In this document: piece after piece, positions 56,111 through 64,000 of the stretch
How the letters are laid out: each line of letters opens with the position of its first letter
Numbering within the stretch: position 1 is the stretch's first letter
DNA from: Streptomyces albidus (ex Kaewkla and Franco 2022)
GTDB lineage: Bacteria; Actinomycetota; Actinomycetes; Streptomycetales; Streptomycetaceae
DNA: 64,000 nucleotides
Reading direction: 5' to 3'
Assembly (NCBI RefSeq): GCF_013870515.1
Contig: NZ_JACBXA010000004.1
Span: forward strand, 1 to 64,000
The notes under the pieces: generated by a model
Seen by the model: the letters and a program-made list of their open reading frames with translations, nothing else
Databases searched by the model: none
Told to the model about the DNA's origin: nothing
Program-made: the position numbers and the translations under genes

Positions 56111-57343
56111 TCAATGGGGGTGGTCGCGGACAACTGTCGCGGCGTTGAATCCGCCGTAGCCGCGTGCGATCACGAGCGCGGTCCGCACCTCGCTCCGCCT
56201 GGGCTCGCCCAGGACGAGGTCGAGGCTCGCGCAGTCCGCGGCGCGCACTTGGGTGTTGGTCGTGGGCGGGATCGTGTCGTGCCGGATGCTCAGCAGGGCG
56301 GTGGCCAGGTCGAGCGGTCCCCCGCCTCCGTAGAGCCGGCCGAACATCGTCTTCGGAGCCGTCACGGGTACGCCCGAGGGTCCGAAGATCTTCGTCAGGG
56401 CGCGTGCCTCGGCGGCGTCGAGCTCGGGCAGGCCGGCCGCGTCGGCGAAGACGACGTCGACCTCGTCCGGGGTGACACCCGCGTCGGCCAGGGCGTTGAG
56501 CACGGCGCGGTCCAACGTGGATCCGCGGCCGCTCTCCGGCGGCGGGTCGAACGTCGAGGCGTGCCCGGCCAGTTCGCCGTAGACGTTGCCGCCGCCCCGG
56601 GCGCGCCAGGTGTCCGCGTTCTCCGTGATGAGGATGGCCCCGCCCTCGCCGGGAACGTGACCGCTCGCCTCGACGTCGAAGGGCAGGTAGGCCTCGTGCG
56701 CCTGGGACTTCCGGCTCACCCGGGAGTCGGCCACGTGCGCGACCCAGCCCCAGGGGCACAGCGTCGTCTCCGTACCGCCGGTGACCATGAGCGTGGCCGC
56801 GTCGTTCCGGATGTTGCGCCGGGCGTGCGCGACGGCGTCGAGCCCGCCCGCCTGCTCTCCGACGAGCACGCTGTTGGATCCCCGCATGCCGTGCCGGATG
56901 GAGACCTGGCCCGTGTTCACCGCGTAGAACCAGGCGTAGGACTGGTAGACGCTGACGAACTCGGAGCCCTGGCCCCACAGTTTCTGCAACTCGGCCTGGC
57001 CGAAGCCGTATCCGCCGGCGGCGCTGGAGGTCACGACCCCCATGTCGTAGTCGCGGAACGTCTCCGGCTCGACCCCTGCGTCGGCCAGGGCCCACTCGGT
57101 GGCCACCAGCGACATCTGAGTCGCGCGGTCGGTCTGCTTCGTCAGGCGCGAGGGGAGATGGTCCGCGCCGGTGAAGTCGCGGGCCTCGCCTGCCAGTCGG
57201 ATCGGATAGCTGCTCGAGTCGAACGCGGAGACCTCACCGATCGCGTTCTTCCCCGCGAGCGACGCCTCCCAGTACTCCTCGGCGCCCACGCCGTTGGCGG
57301 CGATCACGCCGAGGCCCGTCACCACTGCCGGAGAGGCCGTCAT
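56111..57343 (-). CDS. Chain length factor (ketosynthase beta)
   Basis: A 410-residue KS-like partner. The active Cys of KS is Gln164 in NSVLVGEQAGGLDAV, the hallmark of CLF and the site of malonyl decarboxylation. The chain-length gate reads AAGGYGFGQAELQKLW. Relative to actinorhodin CLF as I recall it, Phe109, Thr112 and Phe116 become Tyr, Gly and Leu, an opened tunnel like tetracenomycin CLF. A C20-class decaketide is inferred. ATG 57343 overlaps the KS-alpha stop (ATGA), ensuring equal expression. Confidence 0.95.
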   Translation of the reverse strand: MTASPAVVTGLGVIAANGVGAEEYWEASLAGKNAIGEVSAFDSSSYPIRLAGEARDFTGADHLPSRLTKQTDRATQMSLVATEWALADAGVEPETFRDYDMGVVTSSAAGGYGFGQAELQKLWGQGSEFVSVYQSYAWFYAVNTGQVSIRHGMRGSNSVLVGEQAGGLDAVAHARRNIRNDAATLMVTGGTETTLCPWGWVAHVADSRVSRKSQAHEAYLPFDVEASGHVPGEGGAILITENADTWRARGGGNVYGELAGHASTFDPPPESGRGSTLDRAVLNALADAGVTPDEVDVVFADAAGLPELDAAEARALTKIFGPSGVPVTAPKTMFGRLYGGGGPLDLATALLSIRHDTIPPTTNTQVRAADCASLDLVLGEPRRSEVRTALVIARGYGGFNAATVVRDHPH

Positions 57344-58608
57344 GCCGCCTCCCCCCGGTAGGAGTTGAGGACGACCGCGCTCTGGAAGCCGCCGAATCCG
57401 CTGCCCACGCTCAGCACGGTGTTCACCGGCTGGTCGCGCGCCGTCAGCGGCACGTAGTCGAGGTCGCACTCCGGGTCGCGCGTCTCCAGGTTGGCCGTCG
57501 GCGGCACGGCGTCGTGCTCGATCGCCAGCGCGCAGCCGGCCAGTTCGATCGAGCCGATCGCGCCGAGCGAATGCCCCAGCATCGACTTGAGCGAGCTGAC
57601 GGGGCGGTGGTACGCCACGTCGCCCAGGCTGCGCTTGAACGCCGCCGTCTCATGCCGGTCGTTCTGCTTGGTGCTCGAACCGTGCGCGTTGATGTAGTCG
57701 ATGTCCTCGGCATTGACGCGGGCCTGACGCATCGCCGCGTCGATCGCCTCGGCCATCTCACGGCCGTCGGGCTTGAGGCCGGTCATGTGGTAGGCGTTGC
57801 TGCGCCCGGCGAAGCCGGACACCTCGGCGTAGATGTGCGCTCCGCGGCGCCGGGCCGATTCCAGCGTCTCCAGGACGAACACCGCGGCTCCCTCGCCGAG
57901 TACGAAGCCGTCCCGGTCGAAGTCGAAGGGCCTGGAGGCGTGTTCGGGGTCGTCGTTCCTCGGCGACGTGGCCCTGATCGCGTCGAAGCAGGCGACCGTG
58001 ATCGGCGTGATGGGGGCGTCGGTCGCGCCGGCCAGCATCACGTCGGCGGAACCCTCGCGGATCAACTCGAAGGCGTATCCCACCGCGTCGAGGCCCGAGG
58101 TGCAGCCCGTGGAGATCACGGTGGCGGGCCCTTCCGCGCCGGCCTCCCATGCGATGTCGGAGGCGAACCTGACGGGCACCATGTACTCGAACAGCTGCGG
58201 TACGACGTCGGTGTGCCCGACGAGCCAGTCGCGGCCGGAGTCGCTCACGACCGAGTACTCCTGGTCCAGGCTCGTGCTCGCGCCGATGGCGCTGCCGATG
58301 CTCACGCCCGTACGCGCGGCCAGTGCCTCGTCGATCTCGATGCCGCTGTCGGCGATCGCCTCCCGGAGGCAGACGAGTGCGAACTGGCCGCCGCGGTCCA
58401 GCCGCCGGATCTGCAACGGCGTCAGGCCGTGGAACTCCGGCTCGAAGTCCACCTCGGCGGCGATGCGGGACCGGTAACCGTCCGCGTTGAACAGGGAGAT
58501 CGTCCTGGTCGCGGACGTGCCGGACGAGATCAGTTTCCAGTAGTCGTCGGTGCCGACGCCCCCGGGCGCCGTGACTCCCATTCCCGTGATGACGACCCTG
58601 CGGTTCAT
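57340..58608 (-). CDS. Type II polyketide ketosynthase alpha
   Basis: A 422-residue condensing enzyme with catalytic Cys169 in VISTGCTSGLDAVG, His309 in YINAHGSSTKQND and His346 in SMLGHSLGAIGS. The N-terminus RRVVITGMGVTAPGGVG is standard. It makes the poly-beta-ketone with CLF and ACP from malonyl units. ATG overlaps the cupin stop. No KSIII or acyltransferase gene accompanies it, which favours malonyl decarboxylative priming to an acetyl starter. Confidence 0.97.
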   Translation of the reverse strand: MNRRVVITGMGVTAPGGVGTDDYWKLISSGTSATRTISLFNADGYRSRIAAEVDFEPEFHGLTPLQIRRLDRGGQFALVCLREAIADSGIEIDEALAARTGVSIGSAIGASTSLDQEYSVVSDSGRDWLVGHTDVVPQLFEYMVPVRFASDIAWEAGAEGPATVISTGCTSGLDAVGYAFELIREGSADVMLAGATDAPITPITVACFDAIRATSPRNDDPEHASRPFDFDRDGFVLGEGAAVFVLETLESARRRGAHIYAEVSGFAGRSNAYHMTGLKPDGREMAEAIDAAMRQARVNAEDIDYINAHGSSTKQNDRHETAAFKRSLGDVAYHRPVSSLKSMLGHSLGAIGSIELAGCALAIEHDAVPPTANLETRDPECDLDYVPLTARDQPVNTVLSVGSGFGGFQSAVVLNSYRGEAA

Positions 58609-59033
58609 CGTGGACCACCTACCTGAGGGGGCTCGGAATCCGGATTGGGCGGCTTCTCCGTGTCGACGTGCCCGAGTTCGGGCCGTGGGGCCAGCGGGCT
58701 GATGTGGTACACGAGGAACGCCGCCGTGGAACCGGCGTTGACCAGGCGGTGCCGCTGCCCGCGCCGGAACATGACCGCCTCGTCGGAGGCGACCTCCTGC
58801 TCGTCACCGTCGACCGAGACCCGCAGCGCCCCCTCGACGACGTAGACGAACTCGTCGGAATAGGGGTGGTAGTGCTCGGCGACCCGGTCGCCGGGGGCGA
58901 TCCGCATCGTGCCGGTGAATCCGTCGGTCGCTCCGACCGAAGTGGGGGTGAGCAGAGCCTTGATCTCGCCGCCCTGGCGGTCGGTGGACGGTACGTCCTT
59001 CGCGGCCACCTTCAGCGCATTGCCAGTTGACAC
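58605..59033 (-). CDS. Cupin cyclase, TcmJ-like
   Basis: A 142-residue single-domain cupin. The metal site motifs are VAEHYHPYSDEFVYVVEG and RRGQRHRLVNAGSTAAFLVY, supplying His, His, Glu-like and His ligands. TcmJ and RemF-type cupins assist ring closure of the polyketide. It is the first gene of the KS operon, as tcmJ precedes tcmK in the tetracenomycin cluster. It starts at GTG 59033 with AAGGGG upstream. Its promoter, with SARP-type heptamers, lies at 59105-59136. Confidence 0.92.
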   Translation of the reverse strand: MSTGNALKVAAKDVPSTDRQGGEIKALLTPTSVGATDGFTGTMRIAPGDRVAEHYHPYSDEFVYVVEGALRVSVDGDEQEVASDEAVMFRRGQRHRLVNAGSTAAFLVYHISPLAPRPELGHVDTEKPPNPDSEPPQVGGPR

Positions 59034-59104
59034 CAGATTCCCCTTCGAACGCTGAGCACATCACTGCCGCCTGCCGGAATGCCGACGGCTGCGTTGCGAC
59101 AGGA

Positions 59105-59136
59105 ACGCTAGAGACGGGGGCTTGAAGGGCTCGTGA
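59105..59136 (-). promoter_or_regulatory. SARP-type promoter of the KS operon
   Basis: Reading leftward, heptamers TCACGAG (59136-59130) and TCAAGCC (59125-59119) are 11 bp apart. Eight nt follow, then the good -10 hexamer TAGCGT (59110-59105), 72 nt before the cupin start. The geometry is identical to that at the cyclase operon promoter. There is no convincing -35, as expected when an activator replaces it. Confidence 0.65.
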
Positions 59137-59199
59137 GCCGGGCTGGTGGTACGGACCGGTGACGGGTGAGACGCGGCACCACCAGGACACCAGCGGTGT

Positions 59200-59226
59200 T
59201 CAAGAGCCCTGATGGATCCTCACGAG
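59200..59226 (+). promoter_or_regulatory. Heptamer copies facing the SDR gene
   Basis: TCAAGAG (59200-59206) and TCACGAG (59220-59226) repeat the KS-promoter heptamers on the opposite strand, facing the reductase. Their spacing is 20 bp, not 22, and no good -10 lies 8 nt beyond, so regulation of the reductase by the same activator is only suggestive. The rest of the 426-nt gap (59034-59459) contains no gene. Confidence 0.35.
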
Positions 59227-59459
59227 TGGTGTACGGGACCTGCTCCACCCACTGCGCGCCCGGCGCCCGACAGCCGAGTGGCAACCACCGGCGGGGAGCC
59301 GGAGGCACCGGTCGGAGCAGGTACGTCCGTCCCACGGAATCCGCCGGACCCCGGAATGCCGTCGCACTCGCGGACCGGCCGGACAGGCGCAGGCTCCTGA
59401 ACGCGCTGCCGGGGTGGACGACTTGGACGCGCAATCAACCGGTAAGGGGAGAACCAACC

Positions 59460-60194
59460 ATGACAGCTCGGAAGATCGCGCTCGTCACCGGCGGATCACG
59501 GGGCATCGGCCGCGCCACGGCGCTGCGGCTCGCCGCTGACGGCGCCGCCGTCGTCGTCAACTACCACACGAACGCGGAGGCCGCGGCCGAGGTCGTGGAC
59601 GAGATCCGCAAGGGCGGTGGGGAGGCCGTCGCGGTGCAGGCCGACATCGGCGACCCCGCGCAGGTGCGGGACCTGTTCGACGCCGTGGAGGAGAACTTCG
59701 ACGCCCTGGACATCTTCGTCAACAACGCCAACACCTCCGCCACGTTCTCGACGATCGCCGACGCCCCTGACGAGCACTTCGACACGAGCTTCCTGACCAA
59801 CACCCGGTCGATCTTCGTCTCGATGCGGGAGGCCGCCCGGCGGCTGCGGTGCGACGGACGGATCATCTTCGTCTCCAGCGGCGTGACCAGGATGCACATC
59901 CCGCAGTTCGGTCTCTACGCGGCGACCAAGGCGGCCGGGGAACAGCTGATCCGGACCCTCTCCCACGAGTGCGGCACGCGCGGAATCACCGCGAACAGCG
60001 TCGTGCTCGGCCCCGTCCGCAGCGCCTCATTCGACGACCGTCCCGGCGGCGCCGCCGAAGGCATCGCGAAGCAGACGCCCCTCGGCCGCATCGGCGAGCC
60101 CGAGGACGCCGCGGAGGTCATCGCCTTCCTGGCGTCCAACGCGGGACGCTGGATCACCGGGCAAGCGGTCAACGCGGGCGGCGGACTGTACTGA
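59460..60194 (+). CDS. Short-chain dehydrogenase/reductase (FabG-like)
   Basis: A 244-residue classical SDR starting at ATG 59460, with GGGGAG upstream. Cofactor motif IALVTGGSRGIGRATAL; catalytic Ser, Tyr and Lys in FVSSGVTRMHIPQFGLYAATKAAGEQ region; TGQAVNAGGGLY at the end. The usual NNAG motif is NNANT. It is divergent from the KS operon at the cluster edge. It could be a polyketide ketoreductase or a tailoring reductase; tetracenomycin itself needs no C9 ketoreductase, so its use would mark a different product. Confidence 0.88.
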   Translation: MTARKIALVTGGSRGIGRATALRLAADGAAVVVNYHTNAEAAAEVVDEIRKGGGEAVAVQADIGDPAQVRDLFDAVEENFDALDIFVNNANTSATFSTIADAPDEHFDTSFLTNTRSIFVSMREAARRLRCDGRIIFVSSGVTRMHIPQFGLYAATKAAGEQLIRTLSHECGTRGITANSVVLGPVRSASFDDRPGGAAEGIAKQTPLGRIGEPEDAAEVIAFLASNAGRWITGQAVNAGGGLY

Positions 60195-60303
60195 ACGGGT
60201 ATGTCGCCTCGCGGGTGGAGGCCCACCGGGCCGGGGCCCGGCACGACGCGAAATACGCGCACGTGCCCGCCCCGGCGTGGTGCGCCGGAGCGACCGCAGG
60301 GAC

Positions 60304-61290
60304 CTAGAAGCCCAGCCGGCGCAGCTGCTTGGGGTCGCGCTGCCAGTCCTTGGCGACCTTCACGTGCAGGTCCAGATAGACGGGAGTGCCCAGCAGCGCC
60401 TCGATGTGGACGCGCGAGGTGGACCCGACCTCCTTGAGGCGCTTGCCCTTCGGGCCGATCACGATGCCCTTCTGGCTGGGGCGCTCCAGGAAGATGTTGG
60501 CGTGGATGTCGAGCAGGGGGCGGTCCGCCGGCCTGTCCTCGCGGGGCAGCATCTCCTCGACGACGACCGCGATGGAGTGCGGCAGCTCGTCCCGTACGCC
60601 CTCCAGCGCCGCCTCCCGGATCAGCTCGGCGACCATGACCTGCTCCGGCTCGTCCGTGAGGTCGCCGTCGGGGTAGAGCTGCGGGCCCTCGGGGAGCAGC
60701 GGGACCAGCAGATCGGCCAGGAGCGCGACCTGCTCGCCTGCGACCGCCGAGACCGGGACGATCTCGGCCCACTCGATCCCCGTCTCCCTGCCGAGCTGGT
60801 CGACGGCGATCAGCTGCGAGGCCAGCGCCCGGGAGTCGACGAGATCGGACTTGGTGACGACCGCCACCTTCGGGGTCCGCTTGAGACCGGCCAGTTCGGC
60901 GGCGATGAAGCGGTCACCGGGACCGATCTTCTGGTCGGCCGGCAGGCAGAAGCCGATGACGTCGACCTCGGCCCACGTCGTGCGGACGACGTCGTTGAGC
61001 CGCTCCCCCAGCAGCGTGCGCGGCTTGTGCAGGCCCGGGGTGTCGACGAGGACGAGCTGTGCCTCGGGGCGGTGCACGATTCCGCGCACCGTGTGCCGCG
61101 TGGTCTGCGGGCGGTTGGAGGTGATCGCGACCTTCGTGCCCACCAGCGCATTGGTGAGAGTCGACTTGCCCGCGTTGGGGCGGCCGACGAAGCACGCGAA
61201 GCCTGAGCGGTGCGGGGCGTCGGCGGCGTCGTCGGCCGGTGAGGCCTTGTGAGCTGGGGAAGCCGGGGAAGGTGCATCCATGGCGACCAT
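60304..61290 (-). CDS. era: GTPase Era
   Basis: 328 residues. G1 is CFVGRPNAGKSTLTNALVG, G3 is LVDTPGLHKPRTLLGERL, G4 is VTKSDLVD (Thr instead of Asn) and the C-terminal KH domain has IVIGPKGKRLKEVGSTSR. Era assists 16S rRNA maturation and 30S assembly. A 25-residue Ala/Pro-rich N-terminus precedes the GTPase domain; ATG 61281 is an alternative start. It is the first core gene beyond the polyketide island. Confidence 0.97.
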   Translation of the reverse strand: MVAMDAPSPASPAHKASPADDAADAPHRSGFACFVGRPNAGKSTLTNALVGTKVAITSNRPQTTRHTVRGIVHRPEAQLVLVDTPGLHKPRTLLGERLNDVVRTTWAEVDVIGFCLPADQKIGPGDRFIAAELAGLKRTPKVAVVTKSDLVDSRALASQLIAVDQLGRETGIEWAEIVPVSAVAGEQVALLADLLVPLLPEGPQLYPDGDLTDEPEQVMVAELIREAALEGVRDELPHSIAVVVEEMLPREDRPADRPLLDIHANIFLERPSQKGIVIGPKGKRLKEVGSTSRVHIEALLGTPVYLDLHVKVAKDWQRDPKQLRRLGF

Positions 61291-61340
61291 TGTCCCCGAT
61301 CGGGTGAGTGCCCCCGACCGTCCGGCCGCCCCGGAAGGCC

Positions 61341-61700
61341 TCAGCCCGCCGCGACCGTGGCGCGCAGACTGCCGTCGGGGCCCGCCAGCAGGACGGTCGT
61401 CGCAGCACCCGACAGGTCGTGCACCGCCGAGAGATCCGCCTTGGGGATCAGCTCGGCCTCGGTGACCACTGCCGCGGCCTCCAGGGACGACGCCCCGGAC
61501 GCGACCGCCATCGCCACCGCCGTCTGCAGGGCGCTCAGTTGAAGAGAGGCCAAGTCGACCGAACCCGCCACATAGGTGCGGCCGGTCTCGTCCCGTACGG
61601 CCGCACCCTCGGGCACGCCGTTGCGGGCGCGGGCGCTGCGCGCCAGCGTCAGGAGCTTGCGGTCCTCGGGGTCCAGTGCCTGGTCACTCTGGTCGCTCAT
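61341..61700 (-). CDS. Cytidine deaminase-like protein without zinc ligands
   Basis: 119 residues. The start ARSARARNGVPEGAAVRDET and YVAGSVDLASLQLSALQTAV follow the pattern of cytidine deaminases, including the strand-helix layout. The zinc motifs HAE and PCxxC are missing; the first reads VDLAS. It is therefore probably not a functional deaminase. It precedes era on the same strand with a 50-nt gap, a neighbourhood I recall in other streptomycetes. Confidence 0.7.
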   Translation of the reverse strand: MSDQSDQALDPEDRKLLTLARSARARNGVPEGAAVRDETGRTYVAGSVDLASLQLSALQTAVAMAVASGASSLEAAAVVTEAELIPKADLSAVHDLSGAATTVLLAGPDGSLRATVAAG

Positions 61701-61767
61701 GCGACCGAGCATATGACGCGCGCCTCCCAGGCCTTCCATGGGTGTGCCGCCGGGCGCAGCGCCCTGC

Positions 61768-62130
61768 TCAGGGCCGGTCGAGCAGGAGCCGTTCACGCCG
61801 GGGCAGGCCGGCGACCACCAGGTCGTAGGAGTCCTCGACCAGGTCCCGGACCATGCGCTCCGGGAGGGTGCCGTCGATCACGACGGTGTTCCAGTGCCGC
61901 TTGTTCAAGTGGTATCCCGGCGAGACGGCGGCATGCGCTTGACGCAGCTGCACGGCCAGCTCGGGCTCGCACTTCAGGCTCACCCGCAGGGGGCTGTCGT
62001 CGAGGGAGCAGAAAGCGAAGATCTTCCCGCCGACCTTGAAGGCCGACAGCCCGGGACTGCCCGGGAACGGACGGTCCTCGACGGCTCCGTTCAGCGAGAG
62101 GCAGTACGTCCGCAGCTGGTCCGGCGTCAT
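61768..62130 (-). CDS. MmcQ/YjbR family protein
   Basis: A 120-residue protein of the MmcQ/YjbR family, a small double-wing fold often called DNA-binding without firm proof. It begins MTPDQLRTYCLSLNGAVEDR and contains FKVGGKIFAFCSL and the C-terminal HLNKRHWNTVVIDGTLPER. It lies between the CNNM-type gene and the deaminase-like gene on the same strand. The function is unknown. Confidence 0.87.
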   Translation of the reverse strand: MTPDQLRTYCLSLNGAVEDRPFPGSPGLSAFKVGGKIFAFCSLDDSPLRVSLKCEPELAVQLRQAHAAVSPGYHLNKRHWNTVVIDGTLPERMVRDLVEDSYDLVVAGLPRRERLLLDRP

Positions 62131-62239
62131 GCGCTCAAGGATCCCACCGGGCGGCCGAAGGCGCCGCGGACCCCGGATCCGAGAGCGGACCCGGCAGCCC
62201 CCGACGCCGGCCCGTCCCGGCCCTGGCCCTGGCGAGCGG

Positions 62240-63577
62240 TCACACGTTGGCGGGCTCGTCCGCGGAACGGTCGTCCGAGGCCTCAGCCGAACGGATCGGC
62301 TCCACCAGCACCGTGACGATCCGGTTCCGGCGCCCGGCCGGGGCCTCGGCCGTCAGCCGCAGCGCGGTGAGCGTCGGGTCGGACCTGTCCTCCGTGACGT
62401 CGACCGTCGCCGTGGCTCCGGCGATGGGCACACGGCCCAGCGACTTCGCCAGCAGGCCGCCGACCGTCTCCACGTCCTCGTCGTCCAGACCGATCAAGTC
62501 GTACAGCTCGCCGAGATCGCCGATGTCGAGCCGGGCGGTGACGCGGTAACGCCCCTCGCCCAGGTCGTCGACGGGGGGCAGTTCACGGTCGTACTCGTCG
62601 GTGATCTCGCCGACGATCTCCTCGAGGATGTCCTCGATGGTCACGATGCCGGCCGTACCGCCGTACTCGTCGATGACGACGGCGACATGGATGCGGTCCT
62701 GCTGCATCTCACGCAGCAGATCGCCCGCGTTCTTGGTGTCCGGTACGAACGTCGCCGGGCGCATGGCCGTGGAGACCAGCTCCGTCTCCGCCTCACGGCT
62801 GATGTGCACCCTGCGCGCGAGGTCCTTGAGATAGACCACGCCGACGATGTCGTCCTCGCTCTCCCCGACGACCGGGATGCGCGAGAAACCCGAGCGCAGG
62901 GCGAGCGTGAGCGCCTGCCGTATGGTCTTGAACCGCTCGATGGTGATCAGGTCGGTGCGCGGCACCATCACCTCGCGCACGATCGTGTCGCCGAGCTGGA
63001 AGACGGAGTGAACCATCTTCCTCTCGTCCGCCTCGATCAACGACTCCTGCTCGGCGAGGTCGACCATCGCCCGCAGCTCCGCCTCACTCGCGAACGGGCC
63101 CTTGCGGAAGCCCTTGCCGGGGGTCAGCGCGTTACCCACCAGGATGAGCAACTGCGGCACGGGACCGAGGATCCGCACGAGCGGCACCAGCACGTACGAG
63201 GCGGCCGTGGCCGTGTTCAATGGATGCTGACGGCCGATGGTGCGGGGCGAGACGCCGATCGCGACGTAGCTGACGAGAACCATCACGCCCATCGCGACCA
63301 GCAACGCCTGCCAGGTCCCCTCGAAGAAGCGCAGACAGGTGTAGGTGACCAGGACGCCCGAGGCGACCTCGCACGCGACGCGCACCAGCAGCGCCAGGTT
63401 GAGGTAGCGGGTGGGGTCGGCCGCGACGACCGCCAGGCGCTCCGCGCCGCGGCGCCCCTGCCGGACGGCCTCCTCGGCGCGGTAGCTGGTCGTACGCGCG
63501 AGCCCCGCCTCCGCACAGGCGGCCAGCCACGCGATGACGACCAGCAGGATCGCCGCGGCGATGAACTGCGCGGTCAC
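62240..63577 (-). CDS. CNNM/CorC-type membrane protein (hemolysin family)
   Basis: 445 residues. The N-terminal CNNM (DUF21) domain has about four hydrophobic segments, starting [21 protein letters not shown]. Two CBS domains follow ([19 protein letters not shown] and [19 protein letters not shown]), then the C-terminal CorC_HlyC domain [19 protein letters not shown]. Members move or sense Mg2+ or other divalent cations. Its start overlaps the ybeY stop (ATGA-type), linking it to rRNA-processing genes, which is the usual actinobacterial order. Confidence 0.92.
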   Translation of the reverse strand: MTAQFIAAAILLVVIAWLAACAEAGLARTTSYRAEEAVRQGRRGAERLAVVAADPTRYLNLALLVRVACEVASGVLVTYTCLRFFEGTWQALLVAMGVMVLVSYVAIGVSPRTIGRQHPLNTATAASYVLVPLVRILGPVPQLLILVGNALTPGKGFRKGPFASEAELRAMVDLAEQESLIEADERKMVHSVFQLGDTIVREVMVPRTDLITIERFKTIRQALTLALRSGFSRIPVVGESEDDIVGVVYLKDLARRVHISREAETELVSTAMRPATFVPDTKNAGDLLREMQQDRIHVAVVIDEYGGTAGIVTIEDILEEIVGEITDEYDRELPPVDDLGEGRYRVTARLDIGDLGELYDLIGLDDEDVETVGGLLAKSLGRVPIAGATATVDVTEDRSDPTLTALRLTAEAPAGRRNRIVTVLVEPIRSAEASDDRSADEPANV

Positions 63578-64000
63578 GAGGTGGTGGTGGGGGCCGGAGA
63601 CGGGCCTGTCAGGCCCCTCTCTTCACGCCAGCCGTCGAGGATCGCGGACTGCAGACCGAACATCTCCGCCTTCTCGGCCGCCTCCTCGTGGTCGTAGCCC
63701 AGCAGGTGCAGCACACCGTGGACGGTGAGCAATTGGAGCTCCTCGTCCATGGAGTGCTGCGTCGGGGCGTCGGCCCCCTGCTGCTCGGCGACCTCCGGGC
63801 AGAGCACGATGTCGCCGAGGAGGCCCTGCGGCGGCTCCTCCTCGTCCCGTACGGGCGGGCGCAGCTCGTCCATCGGGAAGGACATCACGTCCGTGGGGCC
63901 GGGCAGATCCATCCACTGCAGGTGCAGCTGCTCCATGGCGTCGGCGTCGATGACGATCACCGAGAGCTCGGAGAGAGGGTGGATGCGCATGCGGCTCAGG
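63574..64000 (-). CDS. ybeY: Endoribonuclease YbeY (5' end beyond window)
   Basis: The C-terminal 141 codons are present; the frame stays open to the window edge, and the residues before [15 protein letters not shown] belong to the full protein of about 165. The zinc site [20 protein letters not shown] (three His) and [12 protein letters not shown] are diagnostic. YbeY acts in 16S rRNA 3' processing and ribosome quality control. It overlaps the CNNM-type gene by 4 nt. Confidence 0.95.
   Translation of the reverse strand, partial: LSRMRIHPLSELSVIVIDADAMEQLHLQWMDLPGPTDVMSFPMDELRPPVRDEEEPPQGLLGDIVLCPEVAEQQGADAPTQHSMDEELQLLTVHGVLHLLGYDHEEAAEKAEMFGLQSAILDGWREERGLTGPSPAPTTTS

Overview
The window is high-GC actinobacterial DNA. 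The gene order znuA-znuC-znuB-zur-uppS-recO, the rare TTA codons, the MFSGLLLL-type leuA leader class and a SARP-regulated aromatic polyketide cluster point to Streptomyces or a close relative. All calls come from reading the sequence and its translations; no database search was run.

Region 1 (1-4.3 kb): a benzoylformate-decarboxylase-like ThDP enzyme and an MFS transporter form an operon divergent from an IclR regulator, which looks like an aromatic 2-oxo-acid uptake and catabolism unit. A coiled-coil accessory gene of atypical base composition follows. Region 2 (4.5-7.4 kb): pyruvate phosphate dikinase. Region 3 (7.6-19.1 kb): a carbohydrate locus. The leftward operon is solute-binding lipoprotein, two permeases, ROK regulator and Gfo/Idh/MocA oxidoreductase. 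The rightward operon is MDR dehydrogenase, sugar isomerase/epimerase, GH63-like glycosidase and glycogen-debranching-like enzyme. No ATPase is encoded, so a shared MsiK-type ATPase is likely. Region 4 (19.2-36.2 kb): mostly core genes. These are MarR, alcohol dehydrogenase, dusB, an APH-fold kinase, an aldo/keto reductase-TetR pair with a perfect operator, glyS, the Zur-controlled zinc uptake operon, uppS, recO, a TerB-like protein, leuA with a leucine-rich leader peptide, and an M4 protease with its emfourin inhibitor.

Region 5 (36.2-40.8 kb): an MFS exporter operon with two NAD(P)-binding oxidoreductases and a TPR protein, read from a promoter carrying a perfect 32-bp palindrome, then a small DUF1772-like membrane protein.

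Region 6 (about 40.3-60.2 kb) is the main discovery: a tetracenomycin-like type II polyketide cluster. One operon runs cupin (TcmJ-like), KS-alpha, CLF, ACP, bifunctional aromatase/cyclase-O-methyltransferase (TcmN-like), fused AccDA, AccB, AccC, O-methyltransferase. A second runs TcmI-like cyclase, 2-oxo-acid dehydrogenase E2, methyltransferase, E1-alpha, E1-beta, TcmH-like monooxygenase. Between them lie SARP, PucR-type (with a TTA codon) and TetR regulators. Both operon promoters carry 11-bp-phased heptamers exactly 8 nt upstream of a -10-like hexamer, the geometry of SARP sites. The cluster therefore appears to encode its own route from a 2-oxo acid to acyl-CoA to malonyl-CoA, with no KSIII or acyltransferase. 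Residues in the CLF gate suggest a decaketide-class backbone.

Region 7 (60.3-64 kb): core genes era, a cytidine-deaminase-like protein, an MmcQ/YjbR protein, a CNNM/CorC-type protein and ybeY (cut by the window end). The polyketide island thus sits between core genes.
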